DNA from: Candidatus Bathyarchaeota archaeon
GTDB lineage: Archaea > Thermoproteota > Bathyarchaeia > TCS64
Assembly: GCA_030669135.1 (NCBI GenBank)
Contig: DAOVEE010000033.1
Coordinates: 1-12,583 of the forward strand
Direction: 5' to 3'
DNA: 12,583 nt
Both the position numbers and the translations under genes were made by a program. The notes under the pieces were generated by a model. It was given only the letters and a program-made list of their open reading frames with translations. It searched no databases and had not been told where the DNA came from. Each line of letters opens with the position of its first letter. Positions within the stretch are counted from its first letter, which is position 1. Shown here one piece after another: positions 1-6,820 of the stretch.

Positions 1-1150
1 CGACGCTGTCCGGTCTCTCGCCGTCGCTGGGCCTCAGTAGGGCGCCTCCCGTGGGGCCGCTCATGTCAAGCAACCTCGCCAGGTGGAGCTGAGTCAAGAC
101 GTCGTCGTGCTCGCCGTAGCCGTACATGCCGGTGGGCTCGAACATGTCGAACCCGGTGGCCACGATGACGGTGCCAACGCTGAGGGTCTTCTCCTCGACG
201 CCCATGTCCAGGTCTATGGCGCCCACGGGGCATGACTCCGCGACTTCCTCAGGGTTCTCGCAGCTCTCCTTGTCAAGGTAGTAGATACGGGGCAGACTCT
301 GGTTGCTGGGTATGTACACTGCCTTCCTCTTGCTGAGGCCGAGGTCGAACTCGTTGGGCGCCTCGCCCTCGCATACCTCGGCGCATAATCCGCAGCCTAT
401 GCACTTGTCCTCGTCTATGTACCTCGGCTCCGTCTCGATGACGGCGCGGAAGTTACCCACGACTCCGACGAGCCTCTTGAGGCGGCTCAGCGTGTGAACC
501 TCAACGTTGGGGTGCTGGGCCACGGGGCTCCTGTACATGCAGCGCCTGTGAAGCTCTCCGTGGAACGGCGCGATGCAGTTGCCGCAGTCCAGGGAAGGGA
601 AACAGGTGCCGAGCTGCGGCGTCTTCCCGCCCAGCCACGGCTGCCTCTCCACCAGGTGCACCTTGAAGCCTTGGTCCGCAAGCCTCGTGGCCGCCTCCAT
701 CCCCACCAGTCCGCCGCCTATGACGAGGGCGGCCTGCTCGATGGGTATCTTCTGAGCCTTGACCTCCTCCAGGCTGCCGACTCGGTTCACCGCTGCCCTG
801 AGGAGTATCTTGGCTTTCTCGGCGATCATCTCGTCGCCTGCCTCGGCGGCGCAGAGCTCGCTTATGTCGATGACCTCTATGAGGTACTTGTTGATGCCGA
901 CGTCGACGGCGGCGTTCTTGTAGGTCTCCTTGAACAGCCTTGGACGGCATGAGGCGAATACGACGCGGTTGACCTCGTTGTCTTTGATCCACTTCTTGAA
1001 CTGGGCTAGGTCGCTGTCCGTGGGGCCGTAGTAGCCGGAGTCCACGGCGGCTACGCCGGGCAGCGTCTCCGCGTACACAGCTAGGCCGCCGACCTTGGCC
1101 GTGGTGTCCGGGCTGGTGCCCCAAGGCGATATTACTACTCCTATCTTCAT
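1..1150 (-). CDS. hdrA: HdrA-like FAD/iron-sulfur subunit (hdrA'), 3' end beyond the window
   Basis: At least 383 residues are encoded; the C-terminus lies beyond base 1. I read this frame directly and found no stop. HdrA is the flavin subunit of heterodisulfide reductase and related electron-bifurcating complexes. Visible in order: an HdrA-type N-terminal domain (about 1-125); a Rossmann FAD motif GGGLVG at 145-150 with E168 ending the second strand; Cys189/Cys192 in the motif DCGNC; an inserted ferredoxin domain with one full cluster site (C250, C253, C256, C260); and the segment ATGFDMFEPTG. Oddities: the N-terminal CxCG site is replaced by residues SPWG, and the second inserted cluster keeps only C297 and C307 of a C-x2-C-x2-C-x3-C pattern (Pro300 and Val303 stand in the middle). 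The ATG at 1148-1150 follows the hdrA-mvhD stop by 2 nt and has GGAGG 7 nt upstream. Family assignment is firm; the partner is inferred. Confidence 0.9.
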   Translation of the reverse strand, partial: MKIGVVISPWGTSPDTTAKVGGLAVYAETLPGVAAVDSGYYGPTDSDLAQFKKWIKDNEVNRVVFASCRPRLFKETYKNAAVDVGINKYLIEVIDISELCAAEAGDEMIAEKAKILLRAAVNRVGSLEEVKAQKIPIEQAALVIGGGLVGMEAATRLADQGFKVHLVERQPWLGGKTPQLGTCFPSLDCGNCIAPFHGELHRRCMYRSPVAQHPNVEVHTLSRLKRLVGVVGNFRAVIETEPRYIDEDKCIGCGLCAEVCEGEAPNEFDLGLSKRKAVYIPSNQSLPRIYYLDKESCENPEEVAESCPVGAIDLDMGVEEKTLSVGTVIVATGFDMFEPTGMYGYGEHDDVLTQLHLARLLDMSGPTGGALLRPSDGERPDSV

Positions 1151-1152
1151 CT

Positions 1153-3423
1153 CTATGCCTCCTTCACCATGGCCTCCAGTTCACCCAGCGCCTCCAGGAA
1201 CTGGGTGACCATGGTTCCGCTCGACTCAAGTATCTTGATGGGGGTCTTGACGCCCGTCATCTTGAATAACTCCTCTATGATCTGCATCTGGCCCTTGCTG
1301 CGCTCGGTGCCCTTTAGGAAGTGGCACCTGTCCTTGACGCAGCCAACGAGCATCACGGCGTCGGCTCCCCTCCTGACCGCGTTGAGCACGTTCCTGAGGC
1401 TCAGGTTGCTCATGCAGTTGACGTAGACTGGTATGAAGCCGCTGGTGTAGGTCTTGCCTGTGAAGCCCGCCGTGTCCAGCAGGTTGTAGCCGCAGTCGTC
1501 GCAGCAGAAACCCATTATCAATGGTTGGTCCCCCTTCTCTTCGAGTATCGCCTCTACCTGAGCGTCGATGAGGTTGTACCCATAGTTGGGGGTCTCAAGC
1601 GCATGGGTCGGGCAGCTGCTGACGCAGAGGCCGCAGCTCTGGCAGAGCTCGGCGTCGAACTGAGGGTACTCGTCCTCGGGGATGGTTATGGCCTCATAGG
1701 GGCATACGCTTCTACAGATGCCGCATCTGCCGCAGTTGTCCTCGATGACGACTGGGTGGTTCGCCTTCTTCTCCACGTCGATACTCAGGTGGGATCCGCT
1801 CATATAGGCCGCGGCCCCGGCCTGGGCGATGCTGTCAGGGATGTTCTTGGGGCCCGTGCACGTGCCTGCAATGAAGACTCCCGGGGCGCGGGTGGTTATG
1901 TTGGCGACCTTCTCGTCGACCTCCTTCATGAAGCCGCTGTCCGCGAGCTCCACGTTGAACAGCTCCGCGAGCTCAGTCGATCCCTCGCTGGGCTCCATGC
2001 CGGTGGAGAGGACGACCATGTCGGCGTCCAGACTCTGAGGCTCCCCCATGCCGTCGGTGTACTCTATTCCCAGGGCGTCGCCGTGAGACGATACGCTCAT
2101 TATGTCGCCGTGGGCGAAGTTTACTCCAAGCTCCTTGGCTTCGTTGTACATGGCCTCGAAGCCGTAGCCGCTTGCGCGGATGTCCCTGAAGAGTATGGTG
2201 ATCTCGGCGCCTGGGTTCTTGAACTTCTTTATGACCGTGGCGTGCTTTATCGCGGCCATGCAGCAGTACTTGCTGCAGTCTCTGTTGTACTCTGGGTCCC
2301 TGCTTCCGACGCACTGAATCATCACGATCCTGTCAGGGGTCCCGGCGTCGCTGGGCCTCAGCACCCGTCCACCTGTGGGGCCTATAGGGTCCATGAGTCT
2401 AGCCAGCTGATACTGGGTTATGACGTCGGGTAACCCGTAGCCCCACTTGGGGATGCCTGTGGGGTCGAAGTCCTTGAACCCTGTGGCCAGTATCACCGAG
2501 CCCACCTCGATGGTCTTGTCGCCGGGCTTTTCCTCGTGGACCATGAGGGCCGCGGGGAACAGGCTCGTGCAGCTGCCGCACTTGGACTCCGTCACGGCTT
2601 CTAACGCCTCCTTGTCCGGCTCAGAGGAATAGATTAGCTTGTACTCTTGAGGCCCTGCCGACGGAACGGTTATTGCCTCCACGGGGCTGCCTTTACCTTT
2701 CTTCGGCTCCAAGTCTAGGTCCAGAGGCGCCTTGGTGTACGTCACCTTGAATCCCTTGGGCGTGCGTTCCACGTCTTTCACCTCGCTGTTCACGTGGTAT
2801 GTGATGCCCGGCTTGGTGAGCATGCTGATCATGTGGGGGCCCCTGAGGCACATGGTGCAGTCCTCCTCGGGGAAGGTCTTGCTTATGAGAGGCATGGCGC
2901 CGCCTATGGCGGGCCTGCGCTCTATCACGTGGACCTTTACACCCATGTCGATTAACTGTGACGCCGCTGTGAGCCCGGCTATCCCGGCGCCCACGATGAG
3001 GGCCGCCTGTGTCCTTTCGAAGGAAACGGTCTCCGTGGGGCTGACGCTGATGGCTTTCTCGATGGACGCCTTGAGGAGCATCTTGGCTTTCAGCGTGGCC
3101 TCGCCTCTGTCGGGGTGTACCCACGCCAGCTGCTCCTTCGCGTTTACTATGACGAGGTTCTCAGGGTCCAGCCCCGAGTCCTCCATCACCGCCTCCAGGG
3201 GTTTCTGGCAGACGGAGCGTGTGCACGCGAATGCCACCAGCTTCTCGGAGCCCTGGGAGACGGCCTCGACGAGGTCGTCCCTCATTGCCTTGGTGCACGC
3301 GGCGTCTGTGGTGATTATCTCGCTTACTCCCTGGGTCTCCCTGGCGAAGCTCTTGAGCTCCTCGATGTCAAGATGCTCCGCTAGGACGCCGCCGCATGTG
3401 CAGAACACTACCTGTACGCTCAT
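1153..3423 (-). CDS. hdrA: HdrA-MvhD fusion: FAD/iron-sulfur electron-transfer subunit
   Basis: This 756-residue protein joins an HdrA flavoprotein to an MvhD (FlpD-type) domain that normally passes electrons from the hydrogenase to HdrA. Visible in order: N-terminal cluster domain (C8 and C10 in FCTCGG, C43, C67); FAD motif GAGIAG at 145-150; C189/C192; a reduced inserted region with only C282/C285; the HdrA motif CVGSRD (C371) followed by C383, C387 and C388; two ferredoxin sites (C564/567/570/574 and C594/597/600/604); MvhD domain at about 634-756 with C640, C641, C644, C670, C695 and C700. HdrA-MvhD fusions are known in some methanogens, and QmoB of sulfate reducers has a similar layout. 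The canonical inserted ferredoxin clusters are missing. The ATG directly abuts the mvhA stop, with GGAGGT 7 nt upstream. It is probably translationally coupled to mvhA. Confidence 0.93.
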   Translation of the reverse strand: MSVQVVFCTCGGVLAEHLDIEELKSFARETQGVSEIITTDAACTKAMRDDLVEAVSQGSEKLVAFACTRSVCQKPLEAVMEDSGLDPENLVIVNAKEQLAWVHPDRGEATLKAKMLLKASIEKAISVSPTETVSFERTQAALIVGAGIAGLTAASQLIDMGVKVHVIERRPAIGGAMPLISKTFPEEDCTMCLRGPHMISMLTKPGITYHVNSEVKDVERTPKGFKVTYTKAPLDLDLEPKKGKGSPVEAITVPSAGPQEYKLIYSSEPDKEALEAVTESKCGSCTSLFPAALMVHEEKPGDKTIEVGSVILATGFKDFDPTGIPKWGYGLPDVITQYQLARLMDPIGPTGGRVLRPSDAGTPDRIVMIQCVGSRDPEYNRDCSKYCCMAAIKHATVIKKFKNPGAEITILFRDIRASGYGFEAMYNEAKELGVNFAHGDIMSVSSHGDALGIEYTDGMGEPQSLDADMVVLSTGMEPSEGSTELAELFNVELADSGFMKEVDEKVANITTRAPGVFIAGTCTGPKNIPDSIAQAGAAAYMSGSHLSIDVEKKANHPVVIEDNCGRCGICRSVCPYEAITIPEDEYPQFDAELCQSCGLCVSSCPTHALETPNYGYNLIDAQVEAILEEKGDQPLIMGFCCDDCGYNLLDTAGFTGKTYTSGFIPVYVNCMSNLSLRNVLNAVRRGADAVMLVGCVKDRCHFLKGTERSKGQMQIIEELFKMTGVKTPIKILESSGTMVTQFLEALGELEAMVKEA

Positions 3424-4827
3424 CTAGTCGACCTCCTTCACCTCAACAAAGCTGCCGTCCACGGTGATGTCGAAGTCAACCATGTGGACACTGCAGCTGG
3501 TGCACGGGTCGTACGCCCTCACTATTTTCTCCAGTCTCCAGCAGGCGTCCGCCCGTGTCGCCGGGTCCGCGATCTCGCTGGCGTAGATCTTAGCGTTCTC
3601 GTAGAGATCCTGCTGGATGAGGGGGTGGTTATAGGTGGTGGGCGCTATGATGTTGGCGTACCTTATGAGGCCCTTCTCGTCTAAGACGTAGTGGTGAGTG
3701 AGTATGCCCCTCGGGGCCTCGATGAACGACGCGCCCTCACCTCCCCTGCTCTTGACGGGGATGCGGATGTCTTCTCCGAGGATGGTGTCGTCCTCCAGCA
3801 TCGCCAGGGCCTCCTCCTGCCCAGCGACCAGCTCGGGTATGCGAGCGAGGTTGAAACCCTGGACCTGTAGGCAGGTCCGTGGGAAGAGCTTGAGGTACCG
3901 TTCCTCGTACTCCCGGGCCACGGGGAAAGGTATCTTGTTTGCGACGTTAAGCCTCGCCAACGGCCCCACCCTGATGACGCCGCTGACGCCCTCGGGCTTG
4001 TAGTATGGGACCTTGGTGCTGCTGTGCTCCCAGACGGCCTCTTGGATGTACTCGTAGTAATTGGATGGGTTGAAGCGGGCCAGCTCCTTGCCGGTTGGCC
4101 CGACTATTCTGCCGTCGCCGTCGTACACGTCCCAGTCGTTCTGGGGGCCCTGGACGAGGGCCATGAAGTTTGTCTCCACGTCTGGGAACTGGCTGCAGGT
4201 GAGGGTGTCTTTCTCGTAGATGTCAAACACGAAGTCGGCGTACACCTTCATGAGCTCCAGCACCTCTCTTCCTTCCTCTACTAGCTCGTCGCGCCGCTGC
4301 TCCTTGAGCCGGAGCGTCTGTCCTCCAGGGACGCTTGTGACCACATGCACTATCCTGCCGCCCGTGGCCTCCACGACCTTGTTACCGTAGGCGTGTATCT
4401 TGAGAGCTGCCTTTCCCAGCTCAGGGTACTTGCCCATGAGGGCGATGAAGTTCCTGCTCTCGGCCGGCAGCCCCACGAGGTCCGGGACAGCCAGAAACGC
4501 GCTGTGCAGGCTGTGGCTGGTGACGAAGCCACCCGCGTTCATGAGCCTCCTCAGCTTGATGGCAGTCTCCGGCGGAGTCACTCCCCACGCGTCCTCGATG
4601 GCCTTTACCGCCGCTAGGTGGTGGCTCACGTAGCAGATGCCGCAGATGCGCTGCGTGAGCTTGGGCGCCTCCTCCGCCCTCTTCCCTGTGAGGAGGTACT
4701 CGAAGAACCTGGGCGCTACGGTTATCTGAAACTTGAGGTCGTGGAGCTGGTTGTCCTTGATCTCGACCTTGATCTTTCCCATCCCCTCGATCCTCGTGAG
4801 GGGGTCAATTTCGATTATGTCAGTCAA
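3424..4827 (-). CDS. mvhA: [NiFe] hydrogenase large subunit, MvhA-like (group 3)
   Basis: This is the catalytic subunit of a cytoplasmic, F420-non-reducing-type [NiFe] hydrogenase (H2 to 2H+ + 2e-). The Ni-Fe ligands are visible: motif RICGIC (C62, C65), with H69 following, and C-terminal DPCTSC (C442, C445), with H448 following. The conserved Glu of the RIEG motif is E14, but the His that usually follows in EGH is Met16. A 19-residue tail follows H448; in this family such a tail is usually removed by a maturation protease, but no protease gene is in the window. The start is TTG at 4825-4827, one base after the mvhG stop, supported by GAGGAGG ending 10 nt upstream and by the family N-terminus. 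The 467-residue length is normal. Group 3c is the best fit, because of MvhG and MvhD next door; 3b or 3d cannot be excluded from motifs alone. Confidence 0.94.
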   Translation of the reverse strand: MTDIIEIDPLTRIEGMGKIKVEIKDNQLHDLKFQITVAPRFFEYLLTGKRAEEAPKLTQRICGICYVSHHLAAVKAIEDAWGVTPPETAIKLRRLMNAGGFVTSHSLHSAFLAVPDLVGLPAESRNFIALMGKYPELGKAALKIHAYGNKVVEATGGRIVHVVTSVPGGQTLRLKEQRRDELVEEGREVLELMKVYADFVFDIYEKDTLTCSQFPDVETNFMALVQGPQNDWDVYDGDGRIVGPTGKELARFNPSNYYEYIQEAVWEHSSTKVPYYKPEGVSGVIRVGPLARLNVANKIPFPVAREYEERYLKLFPRTCLQVQGFNLARIPELVAGQEEALAMLEDDTILGEDIRIPVKSRGGEGASFIEAPRGILTHHYVLDEKGLIRYANIIAPTTYNHPLIQQDLYENAKIYASEIADPATRADACWRLEKIVRAYDPCTSCSVHMVDFDITVDGSFVEVKEVD

Positions 4828-4828
4828 T

Positions 4829-5695
4829 CTACTTTTTCCTCCTCGCCAGCTCTGAGATCACGGACTCCGCGTAGGTGAACCTGTAGAGCATGGCGCTGTA
4901 CAGGTTGAGGTCGAACTCGTCCTTCAACTGGGTGAGCAGCCCCGTCATGGCGTCGATCATCGCCATCCCCTGGTCGTCAACGTCGAGGCATGACCCACGG
5001 CAGCCCTCGCAGGTGTTGCCTGACTGGGGGCACGGCGCCCCGCATCCGCCCATGGTGGCTGGGCCCATACAGAAGTATCCCTGCTCTAGGAGGCACCTGT
5101 CCGGGTCCGGTATCTCCTCGTGGATACGTTTGAGAGACGTCTCGTACTCGCCGAGCCTCTCCCTTGGGCAGTCTTCACAGACCTGGGTGCGGTTGTACTC
5201 GGGCTCGTTTCCGCTTAACAGAGAGGTCAGGGTGTAGGCTATGTCCGTAACCTCGGGTGGACAGCCCGGTATGATGTAGTCTACCTTGACGAAGTGCTTG
5301 ATCGGGTGCTGCTCCGGGAGCGACTCAAGGTGCGTCGGTATGGTGCCTCTGTCTGTGCCGCGGTGGTTGTTGTAGATCTCGTTCATCAACTCTTTCCCGT
5401 GCCTCAGGTTAGCTAACCCTGGGATGCCGCCGAAGGCGGCGCAGGCCCCTAACGCGATAACGATCTTTGCCTTTTCCCTGATCTCCTTGATTATCTCCTC
5501 TTCGTGGGTGTTCCTTATACCGCCCTCAACGATCGCCACGTCGATGTCGTCTGGTATCTCCTTGGTGTCGAGGAGGGTTGGGGCGTAGATGAGCTCGTTG
5601 GCAACCAGTATGTCAACCAGCGCCTCGTGGAGGCCCAGCGCAGCCACCTGGCAGCCGCTGTCTCCAGCCAGCCCTATCAATAATATTCTAGCCAT
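4829..5695 (-). CDS. mvhG: [NiFe] hydrogenase small subunit, MvhG-like
   Basis: The small subunit carries electrons from the Ni-Fe site of MvhA through three FeS clusters. It has 288 residues and no twin-arginine signal, so it is cytoplasmic. Proximal cluster ligands C15, C85 (GACAAFGG) and C145 (PGCPPE) are present, but the first Cys of the usual CxxC is Asp12 (motif DSGC). The C-terminal half holds two cluster sites: C173, C176, C201, C209 and C218, C222, C229, C232, with an extra C236. The spacing CLLEQG..C, GC.A.CP, C.GC is typical of Mvh small subunits. This is the first gene of the hydrogenase operon. ATG at 5693-5695 has AGGAG just upstream. Asp12 is unusual and is discussed as a finding. 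Confidence 0.93.
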   Translation of the reverse strand: MARILLIGLAGDSGCQVAALGLHEALVDILVANELIYAPTLLDTKEIPDDIDVAIVEGGIRNTHEEEIIKEIREKAKIVIALGACAAFGGIPGLANLRHGKELMNEIYNNHRGTDRGTIPTHLESLPEQHPIKHFVKVDYIIPGCPPEVTDIAYTLTSLLSGNEPEYNRTQVCEDCPRERLGEYETSLKRIHEEIPDPDRCLLEQGYFCMGPATMGGCGAPCPQSGNTCEGCRGSCLDVDDQGMAMIDAMTGLLTQLKDEFDLNLYSAMLYRFTYAESVISELARRKK

Positions 5696-5775
5696 GTCAT
5701 CTCCTGCCTATGCTTGAACGTTCTCTAACCCAGAAGCTCGGGCGTTTGAAGACACGCCGTCAATTTTTACGTAGT

Positions 5776-5800
5776 TATTAGGCATTCTGGGAATCTAATA
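5776..5800. promoter_or_regulatory. Dyad TATTAG-N13-CTAATA at the predicted mvh transcription start
   Basis: Perfect 6-bp arms (5776-5781 and 5795-5800) are separated by 13 nt, so arm centres are 19 bp apart, about two helical turns. It lies just downstream of the TATA-like box and would overlap the predicted start site, as a repressor operator often does. The inner ATTC/GAAT could also extend it into an RNA hairpin with a 2-nt bulge. No regulator gene is in the window. Confidence 0.35.
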
Positions 5801-5812
5801 GTGGTTCAAATG

Positions 5813-5827
5813 CGATCATATATTGTT
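5813..5827 (-). promoter_or_regulatory. TATA-like promoter of the mvhG operon
   Basis: Read on the minus strand, the AT-rich spacer contains AACAATATATGATCG, an archaeal TATA-like box preceded by a purine-rich GAAAA that could be a BRE. By the usual archaeal spacing of about 26 nt, transcription would start near 5795 and leave a leader of about 100 nt before mvhG. The leader also has a small 5-bp hairpin (GGCGT/ACGCC, 5741-5758). Prediction by eye only. Confidence 0.45.
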
Positions 5828-5885
5828 TTCTACCTTTCGTATTGACAGAAAATACAATCGTGTAAACGGTAAATACTAGGCGAAA

Positions 5886-5901
5886 ACGTCTATCTAGACG
5901 T
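5886..5901 (-). terminator. Palindrome over the UPF0201 stop codon, possible terminator
   Basis: ACGTCTA-TC-TAGACGT is a perfect 7-bp inverted repeat that includes the TAG stop of the UPF0201 gene. On the minus strand it is followed by TTTT, giving a weak intrinsic-terminator shape at the end of the eamA-UPF0201 operon. The 2-nt spacer is too short for an ideal RNA loop, so the stem would open by a pair or two. A protein-binding palindrome is an alternative. Confidence 0.35.
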
Positions 5902-6273
5902 CATTTTTTCGCATAGGAATGATATTACACTCTGCACGTCGCCCTCTACTCTGACTTGTATCGGGCCCATGGGGTCCTCCCCCCTCAGGTTAAGCGAGAC
6001 GTGTCCTGCGTAGGCCGCCTGCCGGTTGAGGCCGAAGCTTAGAACGTCTCCTTCCGCCCATCGTGTTAACATCGTCTTGACGGTGTCTCTGATACGGTCC
6101 TGCGCGATTCTGCCCCTCAGCCCGCTGAGCGTCTCCACGCCCTCAAGCCTCGCCGAGACTACGCCCTGTTTCGTCTCAAGCTCGATTTCGCCGAATATTT
6201 TTCTGATGGCCTGCGCCACCTTTTCGGGGTCCTCTGTGGGCTGAAGCTTGGCCCTAATCCATGTCACCGTCAA
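5890..6273 (-). CDS. UPF0201 family protein (COG1931), predicted RNA-associated
   Basis: A 127-residue archaeal protein of unknown exact function. The N-terminal PTEDPEKV and the central LNRQAAYAGH segment followed by DPMGPI are family hallmarks. The family is often described as possibly RNA-binding, but I know of no demonstrated reaction. It is the last gene of the minus-strand operon and overlaps the end of the UPF0200 gene by 20 nt; these two families often sit side by side in archaea, which suggests a shared role. The start is uncertain: TTG at 6271-6273 is only 3 nt from a GAGGT SD-like sequence, while GTG two codons later (6265-6267) has a better 9-nt spacing. Confidence 0.85.
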   Translation of the reverse strand: MTVTWIRAKLQPTEDPEKVAQAIRKIFGEIELETKQGVVSARLEGVETLSGLRGRIAQDRIRDTVKTMLTRWAEGDVLSFGLNRQAAYAGHVSLNLRGEDPMGPIQVRVEGDVQSVISFLCEKMTSR

Positions 6274-6820
6274 GGGACCTCAGCTTCCCCAGCAGCGTCT
6301 CCAAGTTGCGTTCAAGATTGTCTACGCCGTTCTCGTTCGTGATTATGTAGTTGGACATGGCTATCGCGTCGCCCATCCCGAAGCTCAGCTCACGGTGGTC
6401 CCTCTCCCTGAAGACCTGCCTGTTGGTGGGGTCGTCGCTCCTCCCCCTGTTCTTCAGACGGCTGTACCTGGTCTCGGGGGATGCGTGGACGACCACGGTG
6501 TAGACGTCGAAAGCCTCCTCGAACGCGTACACCTCGTCGAGGCTCCGGACGCCGTCCAGGGCCGCCTTGTTGTTAGGCTCGCCGATTATGAGGGGCACAC
6601 ACTTCTTGGCGACGGCTGCGTCTCCCCCCGACCTGCGTATCTCCTCCGCCATCGCCCCCAGGTTCTCCGGGGTGGGGGGGAGGTTCCTCATCCGCACCTC
6701 GTTTCTTATCACGTCCCCCATTGTGAAGACGGAGTACCCCCTATCCCTGAGGAGGTTGGCGAGCGTCGTCTTCCCTGAGCCAGCCATGCCGGTTATGAGC
6801 AGCAGTCTACGTTTAGCCAT
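6254..6820 (-). CDS. UPF0200 P-loop nucleotide kinase-like protein
   Basis: A 188-residue member of the archaeal UPF0200 family, P-loop proteins related to dephospho-CoA and adenylate kinases. The Walker A motif GMAGSGKT is at residues 11-18. Other family landmarks are VMGDV-like FTMGDVIRNE, LPPTPENLG, the DGVRSLDEV segment, VHASPETR and GRSDDP. Substrate is unknown; the annotation 'dephospho-CoA kinase-like' is by fold, and archaea generally use an unrelated enzyme for that step. The ATG (6818-6820) directly follows the TAG of the radical-SAM gene, and the 3' end overlaps the UPF0201 gene, so the three are co-transcribed and probably coupled in translation. Confidence 0.87.
   Translation of the reverse strand: MAKRRLLLITGMAGSGKTTLANLLRDRGYSVFTMGDVIRNEVRMRNLPPTPENLGAMAEEIRRSGGDAAVAKKCVPLIIGEPNNKAALDGVRSLDEVYAFEEAFDVYTVVVHASPETRYSRLKNRGRSDDPTNRQVFRERDHRELSFGMGDAIAMSNYIITNENGVDNLERNLETLLGKLRSLDGDMD

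Noticed and set aside
494..952. Plus-strand open frame opposite hdrA'
   Set aside because: The minus-strand frame gives an unbroken HdrA protein with FAD and ferredoxin motifs; the plus-strand product has none.
1321..2433. A long plus-strand open frame (370 residues) opposite hdrA-mvhD
   Set aside because: It is antisense to a gene with clear HdrA and MvhD motifs, shows no domain I recognise, and is explained by high GC content suppressing stops on the opposite strand.
1..2500. Similar stretches near 1-180 and 2340-2500 as a DNA repeat
   Set aside because: The similarity reflects homologous protein segments of the two HdrA paralogues (GG..LRPSD and ATGF..F.PTG), diverged at the DNA level; it is gene paralogy, not a recent repeat.
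6248..6778. Plus-strand open frame opposite the UPF0200 gene
   Set aside because: The minus strand encodes a clear P-loop protein with all UPF0200 landmarks; this frame is a shadow.
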